A stretch of DNA of 20,151 bases from Chloroflexota bacterium (lineage in GTDB: Bacteria > Chloroflexota > Dehalococcoidia > UBA2979): contig CANFFZ010000030.1 in assembly GCA_947446155.1 (NCBI GenBank), forward strand, positions 1 through 20,151, written 5' to 3'. Of the stretch, positions 13,634-20,151 are shown piece by piece (the first letter of the stretch is position 1; each line of letters starts with the position of its first letter). The translations under genes were made by a program, and so were the position numbers. The notes under the pieces were generated by a model. That model was given only the letters and a program-made list of their open reading frames with translations. It made no database searches and was not told where the DNA came from.

Positions 13634-14470
13634 CTAGCGGGCGTGGGCCAGCGCCTCTTCTGCCGGCGGCGCACCGATTTCGGCAAACACGCCGAAGTGG
13701 TCGCTCGGGAAGACCGAGCCCGTCGGCTGGTCGAGGACGACGGCGGCGGACACCCTCGGCTGGCGGCGGGCCGCTGGCGCGAGCGAGAACACATAGTCGA
13801 GGACCGCAGACCGCGCGCCCTCACGTACGTTTGCGTTTCGCGGGCTGAACGTGACCGGTCGCTCTCCGCCCAACGTAGGGCGCGGAGCCGCCTCCTGTAC
13901 ATGCCAGCCGCTGTGATCGCGGATGTAGGCCACGGTGGGCGAGTCCGGTGCGGAGTTGAGGTCGCCGCAGAGCAGCCGGATCGAGGCAGCGTCGCGCAGC
14001 CAGGGCTCGGCGAGGACTGCCTGTACCTGTTCTAGTTTGAGTGTGTCGGTATCCACGTCACGGATGTAGGTCAGGTGGGTGTTCACGATCCGCGCGACGC
14101 CGAGCGGGGTCTCGACTGCAACCAGGAGCGCGCCGCGATCACCATCACGCGGATCGCTCGGGATCGGGCGCGAGACGACCTCGACGATCGGCCAGCGAGA
14201 GAGCGTCGAAAGGCCAGAACGAGACGGGACGACGACGCCCTCCACCATGCGGTCCTTCTCACGCATCGCGTAGGTCGCGTGGTTCATGCCGAGTGCCGCA
14301 GCGAGAGCCTTGGGTGTGGAGAGTGACCCGTCAATCGCGATGAACGCCTCTTGCAGACAGACGACGTCAGGTTCGAGGGCCCTTAATTGCTCGGCCATCG
14401 CCGCGAGGCGGGCGCGGTACGGGCCGTCACCCTTCCAGGTGTTGAGGGAAACGACGCGGAGGGCGCGCAC
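13634..14470 (-). CDS. endonuclease/exonuclease/phosphatase-fold metal-dependent hydrolase
   Basis: This 278-residue protein shows the ordered EEP superfamily motifs: SLNTWKGDG with Asn10, CLQEAF with the metal-binding glutamate at 41, a central NTHLTYIRD, CGDLNSAPDS and the C-terminal SDHFGVF. Members cleave phosphodiester or phosphomonoester bonds in nucleic acids, lipids or sugars with magnesium. The start is GTG at 14470, overlapping the transferase stop by one base (TAGTG), which places the first strand at the N-terminus as expected. No signal peptide is visible, so it is cytosolic. Its pairing with a phosphonate-associated transferase suggests a phosphate ester from that pathway as substrate, but this is inference. 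Confidence 0.85.
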   Translation of the reverse strand: MRALRVVSLNTWKGDGPYRARLAAMAEQLRALEPDVVCLQEAFIAIDGSLSTPKALAAALGMNHATYAMREKDRMVEGVVVPSRSGLSTLSRWPIVEVVSRPIPSDPRDGDRGALLVAVETPLGVARIVNTHLTYIRDVDTDTLKLEQVQAVLAEPWLRDAASIRLLCGDLNSAPDSPTVAYIRDHSGWHVQEAAPRPTLGGERPVTFSPRNANVREGARSAVLDYVFSLAPAARRQPRVSAAVVLDQPTGSVFPSDHFGVFAEIGAPPAEEALAHAR

Positions 14471-15120
14471 TAGTCGTACCGGGCGCAAAACTTGTCGATG
14501 GGGAGCATGAAGTCCTGAAACCGCGCCTCGATCTCCGCGCGCGACCAATCCCACCAGGCGATCCGGAGCAGCGCTTCCTGCACCTCACGGGGGAAGCGGT
14601 CGCGGAGCGGTTTGGCTGGCACGCCGCCGACGATCGAGTACGGGGCGACATCTTTCGAGACGACGGCGCCGGCGCCGATGACGGCCCCATGGCCCACCGT
14701 GACCCCCGGCAACACGATCGCGCCGTGTCCCATCCAGACATCGTGCCCGATGGTGACATGGTCAGCGCGTCGCCAGTCGAAGAAGGCGTCGTCGTCCACC
14801 TCGTCCAGGCCGTACTGGATGCGGCGGTAGGTCATGTGGTGCTGGCTCGCGCGCCACATCGCGTGGTTGGGCGGGTTGATGCGGGCGTGGCTCGCGATCG
14901 AACAGAACTTCCCGATGGTCGCGTACTGCACGTGGCAGTGGTCAACGAGGTAGGAGTAGTCACCAACGGTGGACTCCACGATCGAGGTCTTCTCCCCGAT
15001 CTGCGTCCAGGCGCCCAACGTGGAGTCCATGATCCGTGCGGTGGCGTGTACGACCGGCTCGATCCCCAGCATCGTCTTCGGACGCTGCGGAGCGATGTCG
15101 GTGGTTGACTCGAGTGCCAT
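14470..15120 (-). CDS. phosphonate metabolism hexapeptide-repeat transferase
   Basis: This 216-residue protein is a left-handed beta-helix acyltransferase of the xenobiotic/chloramphenicol acetyltransferase type. Imperfect hexapeptide repeats run from about residue 20 to 165, for example IGEKTSIVES and VTVGHGAVIGAGAVVSKDV. The insertion INPPNHAMWRASQHHMTYRR is characteristic of the phosphonate-associated family described as TIGR03308, found next to C-P lyase operons. Its acceptor is not established; acetylation of aminoalkylphosphonates, like PhnO, is a reasonable idea. GGAGGG lies at proper distance before the ATG. It is the first gene of a two-gene minus-strand unit, starting from the gap that contains 11-nt-phased repeats. 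Confidence 0.9.
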   Translation of the reverse strand: MALESTTDIAPQRPKTMLGIEPVVHATARIMDSTLGAWTQIGEKTSIVESTVGDYSYLVDHCHVQYATIGKFCSIASHARINPPNHAMWRASQHHMTYRRIQYGLDEVDDDAFFDWRRADHVTIGHDVWMGHGAIVLPGVTVGHGAVIGAGAVVSKDVAPYSIVGGVPAKPLRDRFPREVQEALLRIAWWDWSRAEIEARFQDFMLPIDKFCARYD

Positions 15121-15163
15121 CGGTGCCCTCCGCGGTCGCTCCAGCAGGCGACGAGATCACGCT

Positions 15164-15229
15164 ACGAGCGACGCGTTAGCGGGGGGTTAGCGGAATCATC
15201 CTGTGACGCTGACGTGGCGTTAACGGCAG
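15164..15229. promoter_or_regulatory. 11-nt-phased direct repeats, candidate Pho box
   Basis: GTTAGCGG occurs at 15175 and again at 15186, GCTGACGT at 15208 and GTTAACGG at 15219; all are multiples of 11 bases apart. ACGAGCG at 15164 shares the central AGCG. Direct repeats in 11-base units on one helix face are the layout bound by PhoB/PhoP response regulators. The repeat lies between the minus-strand transferase gene and the plus-strand zinc-ribbon gene, so it could control either. The repeats are seen; the regulator is inference. Confidence 0.5.
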
Positions 15230-15246
15230 GGGTTGATGCTGGACGC

Positions 15247-15516
15247 ATGATGCAAACAGTACAGATGGCGTTCTACCTCTTCACCTGTTCTCACTGCGGT
15301 ATCGAGTTCGATGTCGCGCGCACCGCGGAGGAGCTGCTCCGCCCGGTGAGCTGCCCGATCGACGGTTCGATCACGCGACGCGCATACGGGCCGCCCTCGG
15401 AGACTCCGCGGGCCTCGGCACCGGAACACCCCGCCTCGTGGGGTGGTTACCTGCACGACCATGGCCCCGGCACCGAGATGCACTGGCACGGCGCAAGTAC
15501 GCCAGGCTCTGCTTAG
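15247..15516 (+). CDS. small FmdB-like zinc-ribbon protein
   Basis: The 89-residue protein has MAFYLFTCSHCGIEFDVA at the start, typical of the FmdB/CxxC regulatory-type zinc-ribbon family, then SCPIDGS where the family has a second CxxC. The fourth metal ligand is thus aspartate (Cys14, Cys17, Cys36, Asp39), so metal binding is uncertain or altered. The C-terminal tail is histidine-rich (YLHDHGPGTEMHWHG) and could supply other ligands. The ATG at 15247 is chosen over a GTG at 15214 that lies inside the phased repeats; MAFYLF at 15265 is a further option. No strong ribosome binding site is visible. Function unknown; the location next to phosphonate genes may be only chance. Confidence 0.6.
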   Translation: MMQTVQMAFYLFTCSHCGIEFDVARTAEELLRPVSCPIDGSITRRAYGPPSETPRASAPEHPASWGGYLHDHGPGTEMHWHGASTPGSA

Positions 15517-15689
15517 GGCCGAGCCTGCTTCCGCGGGTCTCAGCCGGGGGACTGCGCATGTTGGCGCCCGAGTGCCGCCCCGATGCGCGCAAGGGCCATG
15601 CGCTGATACCGGCTTCGCCCGGTTGTCTGCCGGGTCAGCCGTCCAGCGGTGGTCACCCAATAGGGAGACGTGATTCTCGCTTGAAGTGA
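15517..15689. other. apparently non-coding gap
   Basis: No ORF with a ribosome binding site or recognisable protein, no tRNA and no clear repeat is seen. It probably contains debris of the deleted 5' part of the neighbouring nucleoside hydrolase gene. Confidence 0.4.
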
Positions 15690-15999
15690 GGTTCGCTGGC
15701 CCGGTTGCTCGCACGACAGGCCGAGGCCTTCGCGGAGGAGGAGATGGCGGAGCGCTTCGGACAGGTGCACGCAAGGCTGCCAGATGACCTGGTGAATCTT
15801 CAGCATGACGCGCTCGCCTGTGCCGTCGCCCTCGGCTGGGACGGCGTCGAGGTCCGCGACGTGCCGCTCGCGTCCAGCCTCGAGGGCGACGACGTGCAGG
15901 AGCGGGTCGATCACGCAGGCGTGCCGACGCGCGTTGTGCACGTCGGTCGATGGGGAACGCTTCCAGCGGAACTGGCTCGCGATGGTCGTCGGCCGCTAG
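15690..15999 (+). pseudogene. decayed nucleoside hydrolase, C-terminal remnant with frameshift
   Basis: Reading from 15690, one frame gives LLARQAEAFAEEEMAERFG, LPDDLVNLQHDALACAVAL and VRDVPLASSLEGD, which resemble the C-terminal third of inosine-uridine-type nucleoside hydrolases, where HDPLAVA-like sequence carries a late active-site segment. After VPTRVV (about 15936) the match continues in the next frame as TSVDGERFQRNWLAMVVGR and a TAG ending at 15999. One extra base near 15937 explains this. The N-terminal two thirds, including the metal-binding aspartate cluster, is absent. The 3' end overlaps the convergent ppx stop by 4 bases. The family assignment is from motif memory, moderately sure; the frame switch is directly visible. 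Confidence 0.6.
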
Positions 16000-17537
16000 G
16001 CCGAGGCCAGGCCAAGGCCCAGCGTGCGCTCGAATCGACCCGAAAGCGTCCCTAACAGCGCACCGTCGATACGGAGCACGCCGCGCACAACACTCTCGTC
16101 CTGTCGCCACGCGACCGCCCGTGCGCGTGGCGGGACGCGGCGTTCGACCTCGTCTGCCACGGCGAGCAGGGTGCCAGCCGCAGCAATCGAGGAGCGATCA
16201 TCCGCGGTGATCAGCGGGCGGTAGTCGTTCGTCGGGTCGTACTTCTCACTGTCGGCCTGGCGGACGATCGCGCAGATGAGCGCGACTTCTCGGTGCGTCC
16301 AACCTGGGAGGCCGTAGGCTAGCGTGAGGGCCTCCGTGTGCCGGTAGCGGTTGTAGTAGTCGACACTCCGGCCGAGATCGAGGAGCGTTGCGGCGGCCGA
16401 AAGAGCTCCGACCACCTCGGGAGTCGCGGTGAAGTTGGCAGCAGACGCGAGGGCCTCGACGGTCTGGGTGCGCGCACGCGCGTCCTGGACATAGGTCGGA
16501 GCGAAGCGAAGGACTGCGCGCTCGATCGAGGCTTCGCGAAGCGCGTGGACGGATGGCAGGCTGCCCCCGCGCTCCTCCAGCGCGATGCCCTCACGGAGTC
16601 CCTGGCCCGAGACCATGAGCGAGTGCGCTCGGGTGGCCTCCACGATGGCCTGGAGGACGAGGGCTCCCGCGACGATACTGTCCGCACGGTCCTCGTTCAG
16701 GCCGGAAAGGTTGTACCGCTCCGCCTGTGTGCGGGTGCGCACGAGGTCGGCAACACCTCGGACGCCGTCCTGCGAGATGGCATAGCCATGGAGCCGTGAC
16801 ATCGGATAGCGGTGGCGCGAGCGGTCCATCTTGGCGATGTTGCGGATCGTGCCGCCGGTACCCACCAGCGCCCCGCCTGGCGCCAGCGGTTCGATCCCAG
16901 CACCCGCGATCTGGGCAGCAAGGTGGTCGCGCAGCGCACGCAACTCGGGCTGACTCGGCGGATCGGACTGAAGGAACTGCGCGGTGAGACGGACTGCGCC
17001 CAGGGGGAGTGTCCACGAGCGGCCAGCGGCACGGCCAGCGAACTGCATGATCTCCATGCTGCCCCCGCCGATGTCGATGACCAATCCGTGTTCGACTGGC
17101 AGGCTATGGATCGCGCCCAGGAACGCGAGGCGCGCTTCATCGCCACCGTCGACGATGCGCATCCGAATACCGAGAGCGGCCTCGATCCGCTTCGCGAGGT
17201 CCGCACCATTCGCCGCATCGCGTACAGCAGAAGTCGCAACAGCAACGACGGGGTCAGCATCCGCGCCACGCGCCACAGCCTGGAAGTCACGGAGGATCTC
17301 GACGACCTCGTTGATCGAGGCGTCGCTCAGCCGTCCGTCACGCTGGACGTCCCGAATCAGCTTGGGGGTGGCACTGGCCTCTTCGATCACCTCGAGCAGG
17401 CCCGCGCCGTCGGCGATCACGATGGCGATGCGCACGGAGTTCGAGCCGACATCGATGGCCGCGACTGGCCTGTTCAGTCCCGCTCGAGCCACTCGGAGGC
17501 CTCCCACGGCGGGCAGACCTTCTACCGACGAGGTCAT
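15996..17537 (-). CDS. ppx: exopolyphosphatase / pppGpp phosphatase family (Ppx/GppA)
   Basis: This 513-residue protein hydrolyses terminal phosphates of polyphosphate, possibly also pppGpp. The ASKHA ATPase-like fold shows in VAAIDVGSNSVRIAI near residue 30, AVATSAVRDAANGADL, VIDIGGGSMEIMQFA and LVGTGGTIRNIAKM. The C-terminal part (from about residue 310) has an HD-domain-like helical region with ATLLDLGRSVDYYNRYRH. The ATG at 17537 with TGAGG upstream is preferred over a TTG nine codons earlier. It lies 58 bases behind ppk1 on the same strand, so the two are probably co-transcribed. The opposing enzyme activities of this pair set polyphosphate levels. Ppx versus GppA cannot be separated from sequence; the ppk1 linkage favours Ppx. 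Confidence 0.92.
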   Translation of the reverse strand: MTSSVEGLPAVGGLRVARAGLNRPVAAIDVGSNSVRIAIVIADGAGLLEVIEEASATPKLIRDVQRDGRLSDASINEVVEILRDFQAVARGADADPVVAVATSAVRDAANGADLAKRIEAALGIRMRIVDGGDEARLAFLGAIHSLPVEHGLVIDIGGGSMEIMQFAGRAAGRSWTLPLGAVRLTAQFLQSDPPSQPELRALRDHLAAQIAGAGIEPLAPGGALVGTGGTIRNIAKMDRSRHRYPMSRLHGYAISQDGVRGVADLVRTRTQAERYNLSGLNEDRADSIVAGALVLQAIVEATRAHSLMVSGQGLREGIALEERGGSLPSVHALREASIERAVLRFAPTYVQDARARTQTVEALASAANFTATPEVVGALSAAATLLDLGRSVDYYNRYRHTEALTLAYGLPGWTHREVALICAIVRQADSEKYDPTNDYRPLITADDRSSIAAAGTLLAVADEVERRVPPRARAVAWRQDESVVRGVLRIDGALLGTLSGRFERTLGLGLASA

Positions 17538-17595
17538 GCGTGCCTCATACGAGCGTACGCGCAAACTCGCTCAGTGGCAGTCGACGCTCGCATGG

Positions 17596-19704
17596 TCATA
17601 GAGCCAGCGAGGAACCGTCGGTCCCTGCAGCCATGAGACGAGCGTGCACCCCAGAGTCCGGCGCCTCCGGATCGCGTAGCCAAACGCGGTCATGCAGATG
17701 CCATGCCTGTCGGCGATCGGCGAGCAACATCTCCATCATCGCGAGCAGCGAGTGCCGGAGCGCGGGCCGGTGGATCGGTGTCAGCACCTCGATCCGCTCG
17801 TCGAGGTTGCGCTTCATGAGATCAGCGCTCCCGATGAAGACTTCAGGGTCGCCGTCGTTCTGGAAATAGAACACCCGTGAGTGCTCCAGGAAGCGACCGA
17901 TGACGCTGACCACGCGCACGTTCTCGCTCAGCCCGGGCACGCCCGGCCGGAGGCGACAGATGCCTCGCACGAGGAGGTCGACCTTCACGCCCGCCTGCCC
18001 CGCGCGATAGAGCAGGCGTGTGAAGTCGTGGTCTTCGAGCGCGTTCATCTTGAACACGAGGCGAGCGGGCTTCCCGGACTGCGCGATGGCAATCTCTCGC
18101 TCGACGCGTCGCTCAAGCGAGGAGCGGAGGTTGGCCGGCGCGACCAGCAGTTCGTGGGTGTCGAGACCGGCGAAGCCAGCGGAGAGCCCGGTGAGGTAGT
18201 TGAACACGCGGAGGAGGTCGCCGCAGATGATCGGGTCGGTGGTGAACAGACCGAGGTCCGTGTAGACGCGTGCTGTCCTCGAGTTGTAGTTGCCAGTACC
18301 GATGTGCGCGTACATCACCACGCCGTCGATTTCCTCGCGGACAACGAGGGTGATCTTGCTGTGGATTTTCCGTGCCGGATCACCGTAACCGACGTGGATG
18401 CCCGCCTCTTCCAGCCGTCGTGCCCACTCGATGTTGTTCTCTTCATCGAGTCGCGCGGTGAGTTCCACGAGGACGGCCACCTGCTTACCTCGGGTGGATG
18501 CTGCGATGAGGGCTTCGAGGATCGGCGAGTCTGGCGATGTGCGGTACGTGGTGTGCTTGATGGCGAGGACCTGCGGGTCGCGTGACGCTTCCTCGATGAA
18601 GCGGGCGACCGTGGCATCAAACGACTCGTACGGGTGATGGACGAGGACGTCTTCAGCATGAATCGAGGCGAACAGAGACGCTCGGTCGGGCGCGTTGGCG
18701 AAGACTGCCGGGATGACGGGCGTGAACGGCTCGAATGTGGCACCGGGCAACGGCTGCGCGACCAACTGATGCAGGTCGGCAAGACCGAGGGGACCTCGGC
18801 ACTCAACGACGTCCTGCCGAGTGAGGTCGAGCTCTTCGAGCAGGAGTTCTTCGCGGTCAGCCGTCTGGACGCCAGTGACTTCGAGGTTAACCGCATCCGC
18901 GAGCCGGCGACGACGCACCTCCCGCTCGATCAGTTCGAGGAGGTCATCCGCAGCCTCACCGGGAGCGCCGAATTCGATGCTGCGCAGCACCCGAAGCATG
19001 CTCTGCTCAACGATCGTCACGCCAGGGAACAACACGTCGAGGTGTGCGGCGATCAAGTCCTCCAGCAAGACGAACCGATCACCGGCATCGACAAACCGGG
19101 GACGGTTCTGTGGCACCTTGACGCGTGCGAAGCGATCGGTGCCTGTCCTCGGGTCGCGCACGTGCAGAGCGAGCGAGAGGCTGTTGGCCGAGATGAACGG
19201 GAACGGGTGAGTGGGATCGACAACGAGGGGGGTGAGCACCGGGTAGACCGCTGACATGAAGTACTCAGTCAGCCGCGCCTTCGTCGGGGCATCGAGCGAT
19301 TCGAACGAGACGACGCGGACGCCTCGGGCCTCCAGAGCGGGGATGAGGGTGAGGTGCCAGCAGTCCTCCATCTGCACGCGAGCCGCGGCGCACCGTGCCA
19401 TGACGAGTTGGGCCTGCTCGGCCACTGTCAGCCCGTCCACCGTCTGTTGGGCGGGGTTGGCCTCCCGCACCCGGCCGAGCCACGCCGCGCGCTTCGAATA
19501 GAACTCGTCGAGGTTGCTCGAGGCGATGGCGAGGAAGTGGACGCGCTCGAACAGTGGATTCCGCTCGTCGTAAGCCTCAGCGAGGACGCGGTCGTTGAAG
19601 TCCAGCCAGGAGAGTTCGCGGTTCGAGTAGTAGATGACATCGTCGAGATCAGGGATCGACGGGGCAGGAAGGTCTGCGGGGGCCTCGATGCGCTGCTCGT
19701 TCAT
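17596..19704 (-). CDS. ppk1: polyphosphate kinase 1
   Basis: This 702-residue enzyme makes polyphosphate from ATP, and its length is standard. The N-terminal domain opens with YYSNRELSWLDFNDRVL and FLAIASSNLDEFYSKR. The head domain holds PHPF-like VDPTHPFPFISANSLSL. The catalytic domains include HHPYESFDATV, the phosphorylated histidine in RKIHSKITLV (His448) and the second essential histidine in FLEHSRVFYF (His608), followed by GSADLMKRNLDERIEVL. The ATG at 19704 begins only a few bases from the end of an IS3-family element, and the apparent GGAG ribosome binding site (about 19712-19715) seems to lie within the IS terminus. Expression may therefore depend on the IS. Confidence 0.96.
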   Translation of the reverse strand: MNEQRIEAPADLPAPSIPDLDDVIYYSNRELSWLDFNDRVLAEAYDERNPLFERVHFLAIASSNLDEFYSKRAAWLGRVREANPAQQTVDGLTVAEQAQLVMARCAAARVQMEDCWHLTLIPALEARGVRVVSFESLDAPTKARLTEYFMSAVYPVLTPLVVDPTHPFPFISANSLSLALHVRDPRTGTDRFARVKVPQNRPRFVDAGDRFVLLEDLIAAHLDVLFPGVTIVEQSMLRVLRSIEFGAPGEAADDLLELIEREVRRRRLADAVNLEVTGVQTADREELLLEELDLTRQDVVECRGPLGLADLHQLVAQPLPGATFEPFTPVIPAVFANAPDRASLFASIHAEDVLVHHPYESFDATVARFIEEASRDPQVLAIKHTTYRTSPDSPILEALIAASTRGKQVAVLVELTARLDEENNIEWARRLEEAGIHVGYGDPARKIHSKITLVVREEIDGVVMYAHIGTGNYNSRTARVYTDLGLFTTDPIICGDLLRVFNYLTGLSAGFAGLDTHELLVAPANLRSSLERRVEREIAIAQSGKPARLVFKMNALEDHDFTRLLYRAGQAGVKVDLLVRGICRLRPGVPGLSENVRVVSVIGRFLEHSRVFYFQNDGDPEVFIGSADLMKRNLDERIEVLTPIHRPALRHSLLAMMEMLLADRRQAWHLHDRVWLRDPEAPDSGVHARLMAAGTDGSSLAL

Positions 19705-19709
19705 GGGGT

Positions 19710-20151
19710 TGCTCCGGTTTGACGGACAGATTGCTTAGGCCGCCGAGGCGCTCCTTGCTCGTGGGACCATTCTTGCCTCGTACTCCACCGGCGAACAGTA
19801 GCCGAGCGTGGAGTGCAGGCGTCGGCGATTGTAGAACACCTCGATGAACTCGAAGACCGCGTGCTGCACCGCGCCTCGCGTCGGCCAGGCGGAGCGGTAG
19901 ACGAGCTCGGTCTTGAGCGTGGCGAAGAAGCTCTCCGCGACCGCGTTGTCCCAGCACTGCCGAGGACGGCTGAGCGACTGCAGGATCCCATGCTCGGCGA
20001 GCAGCCGGGCGAACGGGGCTGAGGTGTATTGACTGCCGCGGTCCGAATGGAAGGTCAACCCCGGTCTCGGCTGTCTGGCCGTGATCGCCATCCGCAGGGC
20101 GTCGGAGACCAGGCTGACTCGCATGTGGTCCGCCATCGCGAAGCCGACCAC
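19710..20151 (-). mobile_element. IS3-family insertion sequence, one end plus part of the transposase; continues beyond window
   Basis: The element is defined by the transposase 3' part and a candidate terminal sequence TGCTCCGGTTTGACGGACA starting at about 19710. It has the TG end and the GACGGACA-like stretch of IS3-family termini. The other inverted repeat is outside the window, so the end is not proven. The insertion point is 6 or so bases upstream of the ppk1 start codon, with transposase and ppk1 in the same direction. Confidence 0.75.
19735..20151 (-). CDS. IS3-family transposase OrfB (integrase core), N-terminus cut by window edge
   Basis: The visible 138 residues are the C-terminal half of a DDE integrase-core transposase. 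LTFHSDRGSQYTS holds the second catalytic aspartate, NAVAESFFATLKTEL the catalytic glutamate, and FYNRRRLHSTLGYCSPVEYE is the typical IS3 C-terminal block. The first aspartate and the helix-turn-helix OrfA would lie beyond 20151. The frame is intact within the window, ending in TAA at 19735-19737, so the copy may be active. Confidence 0.93.
   Translation of the reverse strand: MVGFAMADHMRVSLVSDALRMAITARQPRPGLTFHSDRGSQYTSAPFARLLAEHGILQSLSRPRQCWDNAVAESFFATLKTELVYRSAWPTRGAVQHAVFEFIEVFYNRRRLHSTLGYCSPVEYEARMVPRARSASAA

Noticed and set aside
15540..15941. Minus-strand ORF of 133 codons opposite the hydrolase remnant
   Set aside because: The plus strand carries recognisable nucleoside hydrolase motifs in two frames, so this is a reverse shadow.
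15220..16110. Minus-strand ORF of 296 codons spanning the zinc-ribbon gene and the hydrolase remnant
   Set aside because: Arg/Pro-rich shadow frame across two plus-strand coding remnants; no domain.
1..20151. CRISPR array or anti-phage defence system
   Set aside because: No regularly spaced repeats, Cas motifs or toxin-antitoxin pairs beyond the repressor-peptidase switch were seen.

Overview
The window is a GC-rich stretch of a bacterial chromosome whose theme is phosphorus metabolism. At its left end a mobile element has inserted into the tmRNA gene. The taxon cannot be fixed from the sequence. The tmRNA tag ending in LALAA, GTG starts, dense operons and a ppk-ppx pair would fit Chloroflexota or Actinomycetota, but this is a guess. 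Nothing looks eukaryotic or plasmid-specific.

Left region (1-3765). Bases 1-285 are the 3' part of ssrA (tmRNA), with the end of the tag reading frame, pseudoknot stems, the T-arm and an encoded CCA. Facing it on the minus strand is a small integrative module: two short unknown ORFs separated by an in-frame stop, an XRE repressor, an ImmA/IrrE-like metallopeptidase, a 54-residue ORF, a long structured leader and a large serine recombinase. The recombinase frame runs into the tmRNA 3' end and uses a stop codon there, so ssrA is the probable attachment site. I found no second att site, so the right boundary of the element is unknown.

Middle region (4023-13626). One long plus-strand operon encodes phosphonate uptake in the order phnC-phnE-phnD, then the complete C-P lyase core phnG-H-I-J-K-L-M, then a metallo-beta-lactamase-fold hydrolase in the phnP position. 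Most genes overlap or nearly touch. A perfect 12-bp hairpin separates the transporter from the lyase genes. No phnF, phnN or phnO is seen.

Convergent to this is a minus-strand pair (13634-15120): a hexapeptide-repeat transferase of the phosphonate-associated family and an endonuclease/exonuclease/phosphatase-fold hydrolase. The gap upstream of the pair holds 11-nt-phased repeats that resemble a Pho box. It also serves a small plus-strand zinc-ribbon gene. A decayed, frameshifted nucleoside hydrolase remnant follows.

Right region (15996-20151). Exopolyphosphatase (ppx) and polyphosphate kinase (ppk1) lie on the minus strand as ppk1-ppx. An IS3-family element, cut by the window edge, sits directly upstream of the ppk1 start codon. 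Together the genes would take up phosphonates, release phosphate from them, and store or remobilise phosphate as polyphosphate.
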